This document shows positions 23,538 to 36,275 of a stretch of DNA of 64,000 nucleotides, piece after piece. The translations under genes were made by a program, and so were the position numbers. The stretch comes from Tillus elongatus (taxonomy: Eukaryota; Arthropoda; Insecta; Coleoptera; Cleridae), in contig OZ023268.1 of NCBI GenBank assembly GCA_964006375.1, positions 86,709,358 through 86,773,357 of the forward strand, read 5' to 3'. Within the stretch, counting starts at the first letter, position 1. Each line of letters opens with the position of its first letter. Below the pieces are notes generated by a model that was not told where the DNA came from, ran no database searches, and saw only the letters and a list, made by a program, of their open reading frames with translations.

Positions 23538-25039
23538 CCTCATCAATAAATTTTGCTGTCTGGATGAAGCTTCTCATTAAGTACCTTAATTATGTCTATC
23601 CCAGACCTTGTGACGTTCAGGAATGAAAGCTTTATCTCTGTCCGGCCCCTCCGCGAAGTCCCTCGCTTGCCTGCAGCCACCAACCGACCCCCAGTGCCTC
23701 TTCATTGCTTCCTCGGTCCACCTGTCTAAGGCGACAGAGACTGTCTTCCTACTTATGCCCATCGCAGGCTCCGGGCCACAGAAGGGCCGCCGGGAACCGA
23801 GTCTTGCGAGATTATTCGCCACCTCATTCCCCGCCACCCTACAGTGTCCCGGAACCCACACCAGTTGCACCTCCTTTGTCCTGGCTAGTCCTCTGAGGGC
23901 GTCAGCGCACTCCTGAACCAGTGGTGACCTGATTCTGGCCGCACAGACTGCCCGGAGGACCGCCGGGATACCCGGGTGATGTACACACATTTCTCGGGAC
24001 TCATCTTCACATCCTGTCTATTGGCCACAGACAGGATAGCATAGGCCTCTGTTTCGAATGCCGTGGTATATGCGCCAAGAGCATAGCTCTCCCGCACCCC
24101 CAGGCCCTCGATGTATATTCCTGCCCCGGAGGATTATTGGTCCTCCAGCCGCGATCCGTCGGTGAAACAGACCAGGCTTGCGGGCTGGAATGCAACCTCA
24201 TTTTCCCTCCACTGACCCTACTGGGGATCCTGAGGGTGTATGGCCTAGTCAACCTAATATCGTCCTCGGCATTCCTCACCTTTATGGCGGAAATCGGAAT
24301 TTCCTTTTCCACCTCCTTGGCGACTCTTGCATGCCCTATTACTGCTCCCTCTCCGCATCAGTTACCTGAGTCCCGGATTCTAAGATGCGACGCCATAGCC
24401 TCTCTTCTGATACAGATGGGAAGCGGTGGCAGCATCAACAAGACCTCTAGCGCGGCTGAGGGTGTCGTCCTCATAGCGCCTGTGATACCCAGGATTACCA
24501 GCCTTTGGAGTTTGGCCAGATTCCTGCTGGTAGTTTGGTTCACACCACACCACCAGACCAACGCCCCATAGAGGATTCTCGGCCTGACAATCGCAGTGTA
24601 GATCAAATGAAGGATCCGAGGATTAAGTCCCCAGGTCCTCCCTATCACACGACGCAGCTGCCAGAGGGTCGCTACTTCCTTCCTCACTACTCGTTCTATT
24701 TGAGACCCCCATGTTAGTTTGGGGTCCAGGATCACCCCCAGATATTTTACCTCCCGCACTAAAGCTAAAGGTTTTCCAAACATCACGGGCGCCCTGAACC
24801 GTTCTACCTTCCTCTTCTTAATAAATAGGATCATCTCCGTCTTCGTCGGGTTTACGGAGAGTCCCCGCTCACCACACCACCTTTCGATTATGCTACAGAC
24901 AGCCTGCATACACTCACAGACGATACCGAGAAATTTGCCAGTCCCTCATCAGCGTACGCCTGGGCGTAGAAGCCATTCTCAGAGAGCCGCTCCAAGAGGC
25001 CGTCCATGACCATGTCCATGACCAAAGATTTTTTAAATT

Positions 25040-26009
25040 TCTGTCAGAAAGCTTTCTGTGAATAATTGTTTCTTGACTGGTGTAGTTTTTGTGTAAATTA
25101 CGTGAATAGGTTAGTTGGCCAGCAAAGTCAGACTAGTTTTTTTTGGGAAAATTTTAAATTCATCGTCGTAAAATTTTTGTACTTTTTCAAACAAAAAGTT
25201 AGTTTGATGAAATACGGTACATTGTTTCTACTATATAATCATCTACTAAAATTCATGTCTTTCTTTAAAAAAACATATTTAAGATTAAAAACAGTTCTAT
25301 GAAAATTCACTACCATAACGCACTTCCTGCGTTCAGACTTTTGTGAATTTTACTAAAATATTTCCCGAAAATTTATTTCAACTTTACCCTTTCTCTGATG
25401 CTTTAGCAGTAATTTTAGTTATGGAGTTGATCGTTTAATACTCTATAATTTTTAGCGAATTATCGTAGAAAAAAACTAGATATATCTGTTAATATACAAG
25501 CTACAAGAAAAAAATTGTGTATGTTAATTATAGGTTGTCTTCAGTTGCATCTTATAAAATTAATTTTACAATCACGGCGTGGTCCATAAATCGTTGCTGA
25601 TACAAATTTTCTTTTTTTAAATCGAACACCTCTTATGCATTTTTGCATTTTTCATCGTATAATACATGTTTGGGAGAAAATCAACTCGGGACGCGGCAAG
25701 TGCGTTTTAGTAGCTCATTTTTATTAAATGCTTAAAATTGCAATAACTCAATTTGCTATTAACTGAGGTTCGTTGGCTAGGCAACCAGTTTTTTCTGGAA
25801 CATTTTAAGTTTATTCTCATAAACTTTTTGTACATTTTCAAACAATAAACTTATTTTGACGAAGTATTATGGTAAATTGTTTCTACTATAATATATGATA
25901 TACTGGTAACCAAATTTGATACCTGCTTTCATTAAAAAAGACATATTTACCATTAAAAACATTTTTTATGAAAATTCACTTCCATAACGGACTTGCTGCG
26001 TCCAGACTA
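25040..26009 (+). mobile_element. TA-family long-form fragment with two 3' modules
   Basis: A first 3' end is at about 25300-25340 (AAAATTCACTACCATAACGC, hairpin ACGCACTTCCTGCGT). It is followed by body sequence with TTTAGCGAATTATCGTAG and a second complete module 25685-26009 bounded by GACGCGGCAAGTGCGTT and its inverted partner ending CTGCGTCCAGAC. The (TA)n tract and 5' end are absent. Confidence 0.65.
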
Positions 26010-26011
26010 AG

Positions 26012-26300
26012 CAGACAGCGTAACCATTATACCTAGCTACATTCTTAATAAATTCCAGTTCTCTGTTGTATAATTCTTTGTTTAAGGGGAACTGTATCCT
26101 TTTTGTAACTGTAAACTTTTGGGCTACTTAATCTTTTCTGAATGTCATGGATTCCGTTAACATTTTCTTTGTTCTGTTATTAATTAATTCATCCACTAAG
26201 CCAGTCGAGTATCCGTTATATTTAGCCAAATTTTTAATGTACTCTAATTTTTTGCCCCATCTACTTTTAATTAAGTGAAATTGTATCAATTCATTTACTA
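26012..26300 (-). pseudogene. Penelope-like element ORF fragments (two partial copies)
   Basis: The minus-strand translation gives WGKKLEYIKNLAKYNGYSTG followed by LVDELINNRTKKML (about 26180-26290). A second related stretch after a stop is RIQFPLNKELYNRELEFIK followed by NVARYNGYAV (about 26012-26110). The pattern (basic/E)-x-I-x-I/F-I-K-x-(I/L/V)-A-x-x-N-G-Y-x(3-5)-(I/V)-D-x-L-(I/L) is, from knowledge of the family, typical of Penelope-like proteins just C-terminal to the RT. Two tandem versions suggest two truncated copies. The RT and GIY-YIG domains are not present. Confidence 0.45.
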
Positions 26301-26344
26301 AAAAAAATTAACTAGCAGTTTTTGTGTGCACGCTTTTTTTTTTA

Positions 26345-27525
26345 AATTTTAACAACACACCACGAGGGCTTACAGCCTAAATACTATCGTACCGTGGGTG
26401 TCGACAAGGAGGAAAGAGGCAACTTGTTAATTCTGGACTTGAAGGTTTGGAGGTTCGGGGGAGAAGGAAAAACCTGTGCCGGCAAGGAGTTCCACAACTT
26501 GGAAGTCCTCGGGACAAAAAAGCGGGCATAACAAGATGTTCTATGTCTGGTGACCTGGACAGTAAAAGGGTGCATTCGCTCTGTTCCCCTGGTAGATGTG
26601 TTGGGGGCAGCAGGTGGAGGAACTATGGAAGAAAGCTCCTCTGAGCAGTGCCCGTGAAGATATCTATAAGAGAGAGAGAGAGAGAGAGAGAGGTCACCAA
26701 CGGCACGTCGGTGGGCAAGGGATGGCAGCCTCTGGGTAAGAGTAGGGTCAACGATGAGACGTATAGCTCTCTTCTGAATGGAGTCCAGGATAGCGAGTGT
26801 AGAAGCGGCAGCAGCACCCCAGATGTGGGAGCAGTATTCGAGGTTTGGTCTTATTTGTAAAGTATATAAAGTATAGAGATTAGCTGGTGAAAAATATTTG
26901 CGAGCCCGGAAGAGGAAACCTAATTTCTTAGCAGCCGCTTCTGAAATTGATGTGACATGTTGGTGCCAATTGAGATTTAGATCCACAGAGATGCCAACAA
27001 GTGAAAATGACTCATTACTTTAAATAACTTGGTTGTTTATTGTAATGGGTCTAGGGCTGGTGTATCCCTTATGAGAAAGAAATCAAGACTGTGATTTGGT
27101 GGGGTTGAATTGTACAAGATTTCTACTTCCCCAGTCTAATATTTTTTGGAGATCCACGGAGATAGAACCCTTCATGAGTCTGCGATCCTCATATAATTGG
27201 GCCAAAGAGACACGCTTAGAATATTGTATATTGGAGTGGAGGGTGCTGTCGTCCGCGTAACTGTGAACTGGGTTGGATGTGCTAGAGAGGAGGTCATTGA
27301 TGTGGAGAAGAAACAAAGGAGGGACTAAAGCTGAACCTTGAGGAACTCCTGCATTAATTGGATACAGTTTAGAGGACTGGCCATCCACGATAACAGAAAT
27401 GCTCCGGTTGGGGAGGAAATTTGCTGTCCACGTACAGAGTTTTGGTGGTAGGCCATAGGCCTGTAGTTTATTAAGCAGCGCTGCGTGCCAGACCTGGTCG
27501 AATGCTTTGGGTATGTCCAGAGCAT
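26345..27525 (-). pseudogene. CR1/Jockey-like non-LTR retrotransposon, 5'-truncated
   Basis: On the minus strand: the end of motif A (SKAFDQ-type, here in PKAFDQVWHAALLNKLQAYG), then INAGVPQGSALVPPLFLLHI, HSYADDSTLH (active site), VQFNPTKSQS, and a C-terminal region from MDLNLNWHQHVTSISEAAAK to TFKSRINKLP. There is no RNase H. The 3' end is AGCCCTCGTGGTGTGTT at the left edge. Frameshifts lie near 27083 and 27330, and in-frame stops occur. An (AG)n expansion (26666-26692) sits inside the coding region. The same family occurs on the plus strand at 34030-35325; this copy breaks off just before motif A. Confidence 0.8.
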
Positions 27526-28119
27526 GATGTAAGTCATTCAGAATGTAACTTAGAATGATGGTTTTCTTCCCGTGGACATTGAATTCAAGAGAGTCATTAT
27601 TTTTAATAATTAATCCATCTGAGAACGAACTTTATTATTAATACAGGTAGCAGTCCCTAAACGAACGCTTTAGATTGTTTTTGGACGAAATCGCACAAGG
27701 GAAGGGTGATATATAGGAGGTTGATTGATTTGCACTTTAACATTATACATGGAGCAATATGTCGTTCAGGAGATTTTGTTGAGAAAATGAATTCAAATAT
27801 TGGGTACGACGGACCTGACATTTTTTCATGAAATCCAAATAGGGGTTGATCATGTAGCAGTTAAATATTAATTTTATTTGTAATCAAGTCCCTAAATTCA
27901 TTCATAAAAAAGTCTTTCCGACATTAGTAGATAATCACAGCGATGTGGTTATGATTTAATTCGGGGCACTATTTTTTATGGAAACATGGAAACCTATTTT
28001 TATGAAAATAGGCACCATGAAGCCTTTGCTACATCTGAATTTTGTTTTTCAGTTTACAACGTTAAACCTATATTATTACCTCTGCTGTGGTCGCTCGTTG
28101 TTGATTAACTTATGACTAC
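27526..28119. other. No gene recognised; contains one side of a diverged dispersed pair
   Basis: 27870-27990 resembles 36900-37040 (AATCAAGTCCCTAAATTCAT, then ATCACAGCGATGTGG, then GGGGCACTATTTTTTATGGA). This indicates a further low-copy repeat of unknown type. No coding frame. Confidence 0.45.
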
Positions 28120-29240
28120 ATTAAGCAGGGCAGGACTTATAGTCAAAGGATACCCCGATGATGTTGTCATAATAATAAAGGGCAGGCATGATACACAGAC
28201 TAATGCAAACAACCGTAAATGTAGTAAATAACTGGTGTGAGACAGGAGGGATCAATGTCAATGCTCACAAGATAGTTCTTGTCCTGGAAATAATTCTATT
28301 GCAGCCCACCTCTAAACTAACAGATCAAATTACAGCTAAAGTGGACTTCATAGTCTCATTTGACGTGGTAACAAGTGACAGCCAGGCATGGAACAAATAC
28401 AGCGAAAGGCTGACAAACAACTCGTCTGTATGGTACACAGACAAGAGAACCTAACTTTAGATTCGCTAAGTCCATAGGAAAAACTTCCACCATCTTCCAA
28501 GCAGAAATGCTTGCTATAAATCTCTGAGTTGAGGACTGCATACAAAGAAGAACCAGAAATAAAGAGATCTATAACCGCTCAGACAGTCAGGCAGTACTAA
28601 AGACTGTGAAGTTTTCCAAAACCGAGTCTGGCCCAACCTGGGACTGCAAAAAATCCTTGAAGCAACTGGTTACGAACAACAAAGTAACTTTCATGTGGGT
28701 ACCAGGGTATTAAGACATTGAAGGAAATGAGGAAGCAGACAAGCTTGCAAAAAGGACAGCAACAGCACCATTTAATGGTGTAGAGCCATATTGTGGGTTA
28801 GTAAAAAGCCACGTAGGAAATGAACTTAATACTTTAAAGAGAAACAAAATGCTGTCATACGCCAGGCTTAAGGCAGGTAAAACGGATCATTACCGTATCA
28901 ACAAGAAGTCTAAACTGTTTCTTGAATTAAATTTGATGAACGACTGAATTGATGAACGACTCGCGAATATTCACAGAACTTTCCACGGGACACTCCCCAG
29001 TAAGCTATTACCTTATGAAGATGGGTAAGGTGGACAGTGAAAACTGCAAATACTGCACTCAGCTAGCAAAAAAAAACAACAGAACATTTGCTATGCGACT
29101 GCATGGTCCAGTTCTGAAAAAAGCTCAAATCCCTTTTAGGGGTGACCTTAGCACCCCAGAAAATAGATAAAATAGCCTCCAAAAAGATGGTAGACTACAT
29201 TAAAAGTCTGAACTTTTTGGGCAACTATCAGGAAAAAAAA
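28120..29240 (+). pseudogene. RNase-H non-LTR retrotransposon (another family), C-terminal part
   Basis: Successive frames show GYPDDVVI (RT active site, YADD-like), VNNWCETGGINVNAHK, WYTDKRT (first RNase H acidic residue), IFQAEMLAIN, YNRSDSQAVLKTVKFSK, VTFMWVPGY (His of the WVPGH motif replaced), EGNEEADKLAKRTA and a C-terminal knuckle CKYCTQLAKKN. The order is RT, RNase H, knuckle, as in Jockey/I-type elements. Several frameshifts and stops, plus a duplicated TGATGAACGACT near 28936-28960, make it non-functional. Sequence differs clearly from the RNase-H family at 22.6 and 38.7 kb. Confidence 0.75.
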
Positions 29241-29377
29241 GAGTAATGTACAAAATACCTATTGGGGTCGCAGCTCTCAGAGTCCTATACGACTCATTAA
29301 ACAATCTACAAATGTACAATCTAGAACCACATTTAGTGAAACACACTTTATTATTTTTTTGTGTACACACAAAAATA

Positions 29378-29512
29378 ATTCACGAGATGGGCACGTTAAA
29401 GATCCCAACCCTACTTACAGAAAGGCGGGCGTTCGGCAAAATTTTCATAATAGTGAGGTGAAACCGCTCCCCGGCGTCGGTGATTGGCCATAATCGCAAA
29501 AAAGCAACCTTT
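29378..29512 (+). mobile_element. SINE, 3' half, plus orientation
   Basis: GGGCACGTTAAAGATC through TTGGCCATAATCGC matches the 3' part of the neighbouring full SINE in opposite orientation. Truncated head. Confidence 0.7.
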
Positions 29513-29523
29513 TTTTGTTTGTG

Positions 29524-29870
29524 CTTTAACGTCGCCTTTTTCCGCGATTATGGCAAATCAACGACGCCAGGGAGCGGTTTCACCTCAATATTCTGAAAAT
29601 TTTGCCGAACACTCGCCTTTCTGTAAGGAGGGTAGGAATCTTTAACGTGCCCAATATCGCACGGACACAGACCGACGGTATAACGCCTCCTTCGAAGGGA
29701 GGGGCGTGCAGACATTCAACTTGCTCAAATACAATGCCACAGCCTCGGTTGATGTTAATTTTACAGTATGTACTGAAAAAGTGAAAGGGAACCCTGGGAA
29801 TCGAATCTGGTATCCCTAGGTCCAGAAGAGGATGTTCTTACCACTGGAACACCAAGCCTAGAAAAAAGCA
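29524..29870 (-). mobile_element. tRNA-derived SINE, full length, minus orientation
   Basis: On the minus strand: GGCTTGGTGTTCCAGTGGTA (box A-like), AGATTCGATTCCCAGG (box B-like), then a body with TTAACATCAACCGAGGCTGT, CCCTTCGAAGGAGGCG, TGGGCACGTTAAAGATT and a 3' part ending TTGCCATAATCGCGGAAAA. It is the best-preserved of the SINE copies in the window. The pol III promoter boxes are about 40 bp apart, as expected. It is not a functional tRNA. Confidence 0.75.
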
Positions 29871-29879
29871 GCAAACTCA

Positions 29880-31010
29880 TTCTAATGAACCATATTTATT
29901 TATAGAGTAGGTACCTACTTAATTAAAGATTTTGCGTTCTATAAATATATTGAGTATTAATTAAAATGAACGCTGGTCACTTTTTACACATTTATAACCC
30001 GCTTAGGTAAATGATTATACTTATTATATAATTAATTTGCTTCTGTTTCTTTAAACTTCTTTAAAACAAATTTAATTTAAACTTTTATAACCAAATTAAA
30101 TATGCGGGTAGTATTTCAAGGTCGACCGTGGGGCTCTAATGGCGAAACGTATTTCACAGAGCGCCCTGGTCTAATACAATTACCCAGATTATTCAGGGCA
30201 CAAGGCTTACCCGAAGTCCCTTCAGTACGTAATAATCGCCGACCTCTTACAACATTTATAATCGTAATTTCCAACTGGTCCCGGTGATTTGCGGCCGAAT
30301 CTGTTGAGATATAATTCAAAAGTCCCGGTCACAGTGTCGCAATGTTGACATTTTGACTGTTGCCGGGTGCAAGACGTAAAGACGTTATTAAATTTCTCCA
30401 GCGCATACACCATGCTCGCGAACACACGACCACGGACGCACAGACACATATAGAATTTAATTATCAATTTGAATGGTAAATTGTTCCGTTCTGAACTTGG
30501 GAGTAATTCCCTCGTTTTCCTATCCTCCACTGTTCTCGCTGCTTTCGTATTCTCAACATTTGTATTCCGTTTGAAACTTTTGTGTAAATACTGCATAAGT
30601 CGCTATCAGCTCTCTACTTAATAAGCAAGAAAGTCGCTGAGCTTTAAATGTACACACATTGTTTAATAATTATTAGGTAGGCTGGGAAATACATCTGACT
30701 TACATTGTAGGGAAACACGCAACGTATCGGCGTAATACAATAAATCCTTGTTCCACAATGTCAAATGAAGAAAGTCTACGAAACAGTAAGAAACCCATCA
30801 ATAATTGAATAACTGTTTACTTTAGCAAAGAGGAATACTTAGTATCCATCGTTTGTTTATAACAAACATTCTTAGTTTTTTCATCATTTCATTCACGTTG
30901 AGTACTTTAGTACCGAAGGTGAGTCAACATAATAAAATTCATAAAGTAAGTTATATCCAAACTTTTTCCAATTTTTTATCCAAGTTAGTGCTTATTTTAG
31001 AATTCATAAT
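29880..31010. other. No gene recognised; 30.1-30.6 kb is less AT-rich
   Basis: AT-rich flanks enclose about 500 bp (30100-30600) of balanced composition without repeats or stable homology I can recognise. It could be single-copy host DNA, for example regulatory or intronic. Short frames on both strands give no known product. Confidence 0.45.
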
Positions 31011-31015
31011 AAGAA

Positions 31016-31330
31016 ATGAGTTACAACAAGGAGAATGAGCTATACGCACTTATTGAGGCCGGCTTATGAGACATTGAAGAACCTGATAACAGCAGCGATG
31101 ACGCATGAAAAAAAAATCAATTACAGGCCCCGTTAGTGAAGATATTGATCCACACTGTGATGAAGATTTTATGGAAAGTGCTATTATAGTAGTGAATTTT
31201 AATAAGAATTGTACACCATTAGTAAGTTATATTATTATCATTAATTCTTTAACTTTAACTGGACCTTGGAGATTGGTTTTCGGGGTCCCACTTAGAGATT
31301 ATTTGAAAAAAATTTTTCGATGGAGCTAGA
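31016..31330 (+). pseudogene. Acidic N-terminal transposase-like fragment (possibly piggyBac-like)
   Basis: MSYNKENELYALIEAGL, a stop, DIEEPDNSSDDA, then after a frame change DIDPHCDEDFMES. A short helical start followed by an acidic stretch is common at the N-terminus of piggyBac-like transposases, but no catalytic domain follows. Weak, composition-based call. Confidence 0.25.
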
Positions 31331-31389
31331 AAATTAAAATATGGAGATATAGGTAAGTACTGCAAGTCTTTTTAAAAAAATGTTGTTAC

Positions 31390-31760
31390 AAATTTCAGTA
31401 AAGTTACAAAAGTTCCTCAGAAAAAAATAATTATTTACAAAGGGAATGTACCTTCCAAATCATAAATATGATCGCCATTTTTCCTTATTAATTGCTTGGG
31501 TGGTTTTGTTTTAGTCAACCCAATCGAACTAGCTTTTGCAAACAAAACAACAAAGAAGTTTATAAAACTAGTTTTTAGTTATCCGCGACGTTCATTATGT
31601 TCTTTTTCTTTAATTTAGTACCCACGTTGCGTTTACATAGGTTTTACTATGGTTCAAGATTGAATATTCTAGCTTAATGGAAAATTGAGTGATCAGATTT
31701 GAAATATTTTTACGAAAATTCTCTACCATAAGGTACTTGCTGCACCGCGACCCTTTTCAA
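31390..31760 (+). mobile_element. TA-family 3' fragment (direct duplicate of 33240-33640)
   Basis: TTAATTGCTTGGGTGGTTTTG through TTCTCTACCATAAGGTACTT aligns co-linearly with 33360-33640, including the flank CCTTTTCAATACTTATTTAC. The hairpin is decayed. Confidence 0.55.
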
Positions 31761-31791
31761 TACTTATTTACTGTTGCTGTATCCATACGTT

Positions 31792-33640
<1,849 letters not shown>

Positions 33641-33677
33641 TTTCAACACTTAAATACCATTACTCTATCCGTACTTT

Positions 33678-33890
33678 TTGAAAATGACTGTAACTACGGG
33701 ACGTTGTCCACAAAATATATACTTTTCTGAATCCTCAACACAAAGCAATATACATACAAAACGTCTAAACGTGGGGAATGAAATCAACACAAATGAACCA
33801 CAGCAATCCGAACTAAAGGAGGACAAGAAGAGAAAGCCTGACAAGGCTGCATGGAAAAGAACCATAAAAATCAGGGAATTGTTTTCTTGA
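33678..33890 (+). pseudogene. DUF7869-like transposase-related protein, N-terminal segment
   Basis: An open frame of 70 codons with LKEDKKRKPDKAAWKRTIKI. In the insect family annotated DUF7869, a Lys/Arg-rich KxxxWKxxxxK segment precedes a Cys-rich region. The frame ends at 33890, shortly before the retroelement at 34030. It may be the first part of the gene whose other parts lie at 35330-35650 and 37130-38115. The family assignment is from memory and low confidence for this segment alone. Confidence 0.35.
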
Positions 33891-34029
33891 AAGCGCCAGA
33901 AAAGAACTATAACAAATTGTAAATTATCATCAAAATTAAGCGTTGTGGGATAAAAAATTATCATTTTTAAAGCCTATTACAGTTTATCATCTTCTTCTAT
34001 GCAACAAAGTTTATACCTTCTCTCCTTTC

Positions 34030-35325
34030 AGTCGTCTCTAACGTGATGGAAAAGTATATAAACACCGTATTACTAAAATTTCTTAAAAAACACAGTCTAA
34101 TCCACGACAGGCAGTACGGATTCCGTCAGCGCAGATCAACTGCCGACCTCCTTTCCTTTGTTACCCATTCTTAGAACAAGTCTATGGAACTACACGGTGA
34201 ATCCCAGATTGTCGCTGTAGACATATCCAAAGCATTCGACCAGGGCTGGCACACAGCGCTGCTTAATAAACTACAGGCCTATGGCCTACCACAAAAACTC
34301 TGTACGTGGACAGCAAATTTCCTCTCCAACCGGAGTATTTCTGTTGTCGTGGATGGCCATTCCTCTAAGCTGTATCAAATTAATGCAGGAGTTCCTCAAG
34401 GTTCAGCTTTAGCCCCTACTTTGTTTCTTCTCCACATCAATGACCTCCTCTCTAGCACATCCAACCTAGTTCACAGTTACCCAATTAGATGAGCCATGGA
34501 GGGTTCTGTCTCCGTAGATCTCTAAAAAATATTAGACTGAGGAAGTAGAAATCTTGTACAATTGAACCCCACCAAACCACAGTCTTGCTTTCTTTCTTAT
34601 AAGAGATACACCAGCCCTAGACCCATCATCACAATAAACAACCAAGTTATTCAAAGTAATGAGTTCTTTTCACTTGTTGGCATTTCTGTGGATCGAAATC
34701 TTAATTGGCACCAAGATGTCACATCAATTGCAGAAGCGGCTGCTAAGAAATTAGGTTAACTCTTCCAGGCTCGTAAATACTTTTCACCAGCTAATCTCTA
34801 TACCTTATATACTTCACAAATAAGACCAAACCTCAAATCCTGCTCCCACATCTGGAGTGCTGCTGCCGCTTCTATACTCGCTATCCAGGACTCCATTTAG
34901 AAGAGAGCTATACGTTTCATCGGTGACCCTACCCTCACCCATACCTTGCCCACCGACGTGTCGTTGGTGACCTTTCTCTCTCTCTCTCTCTCTCTCTTTT
35001 ATAGATATCTGCACGGGCACTGCTCAGAGGAGCTTTCTTCCATAGTTCCTCCTCCTGCTGCCCCCAACAGATCTACTAGGGGAACAGAGCGAATGCACCC
35101 TTTTACTGTCCAGGTCACCAGACATAGAACATCTTGTTATGCCCGCTCTTTTGTCCCGAGGACTCTTAAGTTGTGGAATTCCTTGCCGGCATATGTTTTT
35201 CCTTCTTCCTCGAACCTCCAAACCTTCAAGTCCAGAATTAGCAAGTTGCTTCTTTCCTCTTGGTCGACACCACGGTACGATAGTATTTAGGCTGTAAGCC
35301 CTCGTGGTGTGTTTTTGAAAAAACC
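34030..35325 (+). pseudogene. CR1/Jockey-like non-LTR retrotransposon, 5'-truncated (same family as 26.3-27.5 kb)
   Basis: Starts in the RT (SNVMEKYINTVLLKFLKKHS, QYGFRQRRSTADLLSFV). It continues with motif A VAVDISKAFDQGWHTALLNK and motif B INAGVPQGSALAPTLFLLHI. There is then a deletion that removes the YADD active site (LVHSYPIR then stop). The C-terminal part follows from DRNLNWHQDVTSIAEAAAKK to NLQTFKSRISKLL. The 3' end is GCCCTCGTGGTGTGTTTTT at about 35320. A (TC)n expansion at 34977-34998 mirrors the (AG)n in the minus-strand copy, so it is part of the family. Several in-frame stops are present (e.g. in CYPFL-type shifts). Confidence 0.8.
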
Positions 35326-35329
35326 TTGA

Positions 35330-35650
35330 AGGTTTTGTACGTCTTACGGACGTTAAACGACACAGATCAAGAAAAGCTGTCAATCTACGAGGCAGGCGTC
35401 AAAGCTTTGTATATGAGATGAAGGTGACGGAAAACTAATAATACTGTGTCAGTCGGCGTTTTTAGCAGTGTACGGAATGAAACGCAACAGACTGGATCGG
35501 AAGATTCAGAACAACAATGCAAAGCCTAAGGATTTGAGAGGTCTTCATCACTCCAGACTAAATAAAACAAAAACAGATACTTTAGTCTCAGTTGGAAGAT
35601 TTATAAAAGAACTTCCAGCTGGAGAGTCTAATTATAGGAGATTTTTTTGT
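35330..35650 (+). pseudogene. DUF7869-like protein, middle segment
   Basis: After frame changes the sequence reads YGMKRNRLDRKIQNNNAKPK followed by DLRGLHHSRLNKTK, then LVSVGRFIKELPAGESNYRR. Family members have a basic RGxHxxR-xNK segment followed by an IKxLPxxxSHY motif at this point. It directly follows the 3' end of the retroelement, consistent with the retroelement having inserted into this gene. Confidence 0.5.
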
Positions 35651-36257
35651 CTGTTGGTCGGTCGGTGTGTCGGTCTGTATATCTCTCTGTTTGTAGCCAC
35701 GTTAACTTTAGAACGAATTGAGATATCGTCTTTAAATTTGGTATACAGTTAGCATCCGACAAACTAACGGTTCGGATTGTTTACGGGTAAAATCTTTCCA
35801 GAGGGTAGGGGATGAATGGGGAGTTATTTGGTGAAAATTTATATTTTTTCGTTAAAATTCGGGTAATATAACGTTTAAGGGTTTATTTATTAGAAAACTT
35901 TTAATTTTATCAACAACTGGTATTCTGTGGTAAAATTAAATTAGACGATGAATGTGTAGGGATAGAATAGTGTTGACAAAAATTTCTCAAAACATGTAGA
36001 AAACTTGATTCTCGAACGAATTTTTTTTTGTCTGTCGGTATGCCGACATGTACGTCTTTCTGTTAATAGGCGCAATAACTTTCGAACGAATTGATATATC
36101 ATCTTCAAATTTGGTATCCAGTTAGCACCTAACAAAGGAACGCTTCGAATTGTTTTGGGTAAGATCGCTTTAGGGGTAGGGGATAAATAAGGGGTGATTT
36201 GCTGAAAATTGACACTTTATTATTAAAAATCAATATATCGTTTCAAAAGTTTATGGG
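35651..36257. repeat. Two diverged direct copies of an unassigned dispersed repeat
   Basis: TTTTTTGTCTGT, GAACGAATTGAKATATC, TTCAAATTTGGTATCCAGTT and GGGGTAGGGGAT occur twice in the same order (35645-36000 and 36005-36250). No terminal repeats or coding capacity recognised. Confidence 0.55.
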
Positions 36258-36275
36258 TAGAGGAATACAAATATT

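Larger units (their letters stand above)
22992..23627 (+). mobile_element. Foldback element F4, hammerhead-bearing, exact 12 bp TSD
   Basis: This 636 bp insert is flanked by AGCTTTATCTCT at 22980-22991 and 23628-23639. The uninterrupted homologous sequence in the related copy near 40.06 kb has this 12-mer once, which proves the insertion. Arms of about 215 bp (22993-23210 and 23370-23587) are inverted and nearly identical. The interior is about 160 bp of unrelated sequence. A 40 bp tail (23588-23627) is on the right only. Both arms carry a canonical CTGATGA...GAAA motif. There is no coding capacity. Confidence 0.85.
22575..25021 (-). pseudogene. RNase-H-bearing non-LTR retrotransposon, 5'-truncated copy
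   Basis: On the minus strand the copy starts inside the RT just before the active site (GFYAQAYADE). It continues through the thumb (LSVNPTKTEMILF, GKPLALVREVKYLGVILD, LTWGSQIERVVRKEVATLWQ), then an RNase H (SVSPTDRG as the start of the domain; VQLVWVPGHCRVAGNEVANN at its end). It ends in a (CTA)n-type tail at the left edge. RT plus RNase H and a CCHC tail are typical of R1/I/Jockey-like clades; which clade is not resolved. Frameshifts occur after AYADE and between thumb and RNase H. The same family occurs on the plus strand at 38683-40475. Foldback element F4 has inserted between RNase H and the C-terminal knuckle. Confidence 0.8.

Noticed and set aside
23586..23990. RNase H domain as a cellular gene
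   Set aside because: It is collinear with the RNase H of the same retroelement family at 38.7-40.5 kb and is followed by an inserted element; retroelement origin is clear.
30102..30287. Small protein gene in the balanced-composition stretch
   Set aside because: Frames of about 60 codons on both strands, no start context or similarity; length is expected by chance at this composition.
35468..35752. Stand-alone host gene of 94 codons
   Set aside because: Its first part matches the middle of a transposon-like family and the remainder is repeat-derived sequence.
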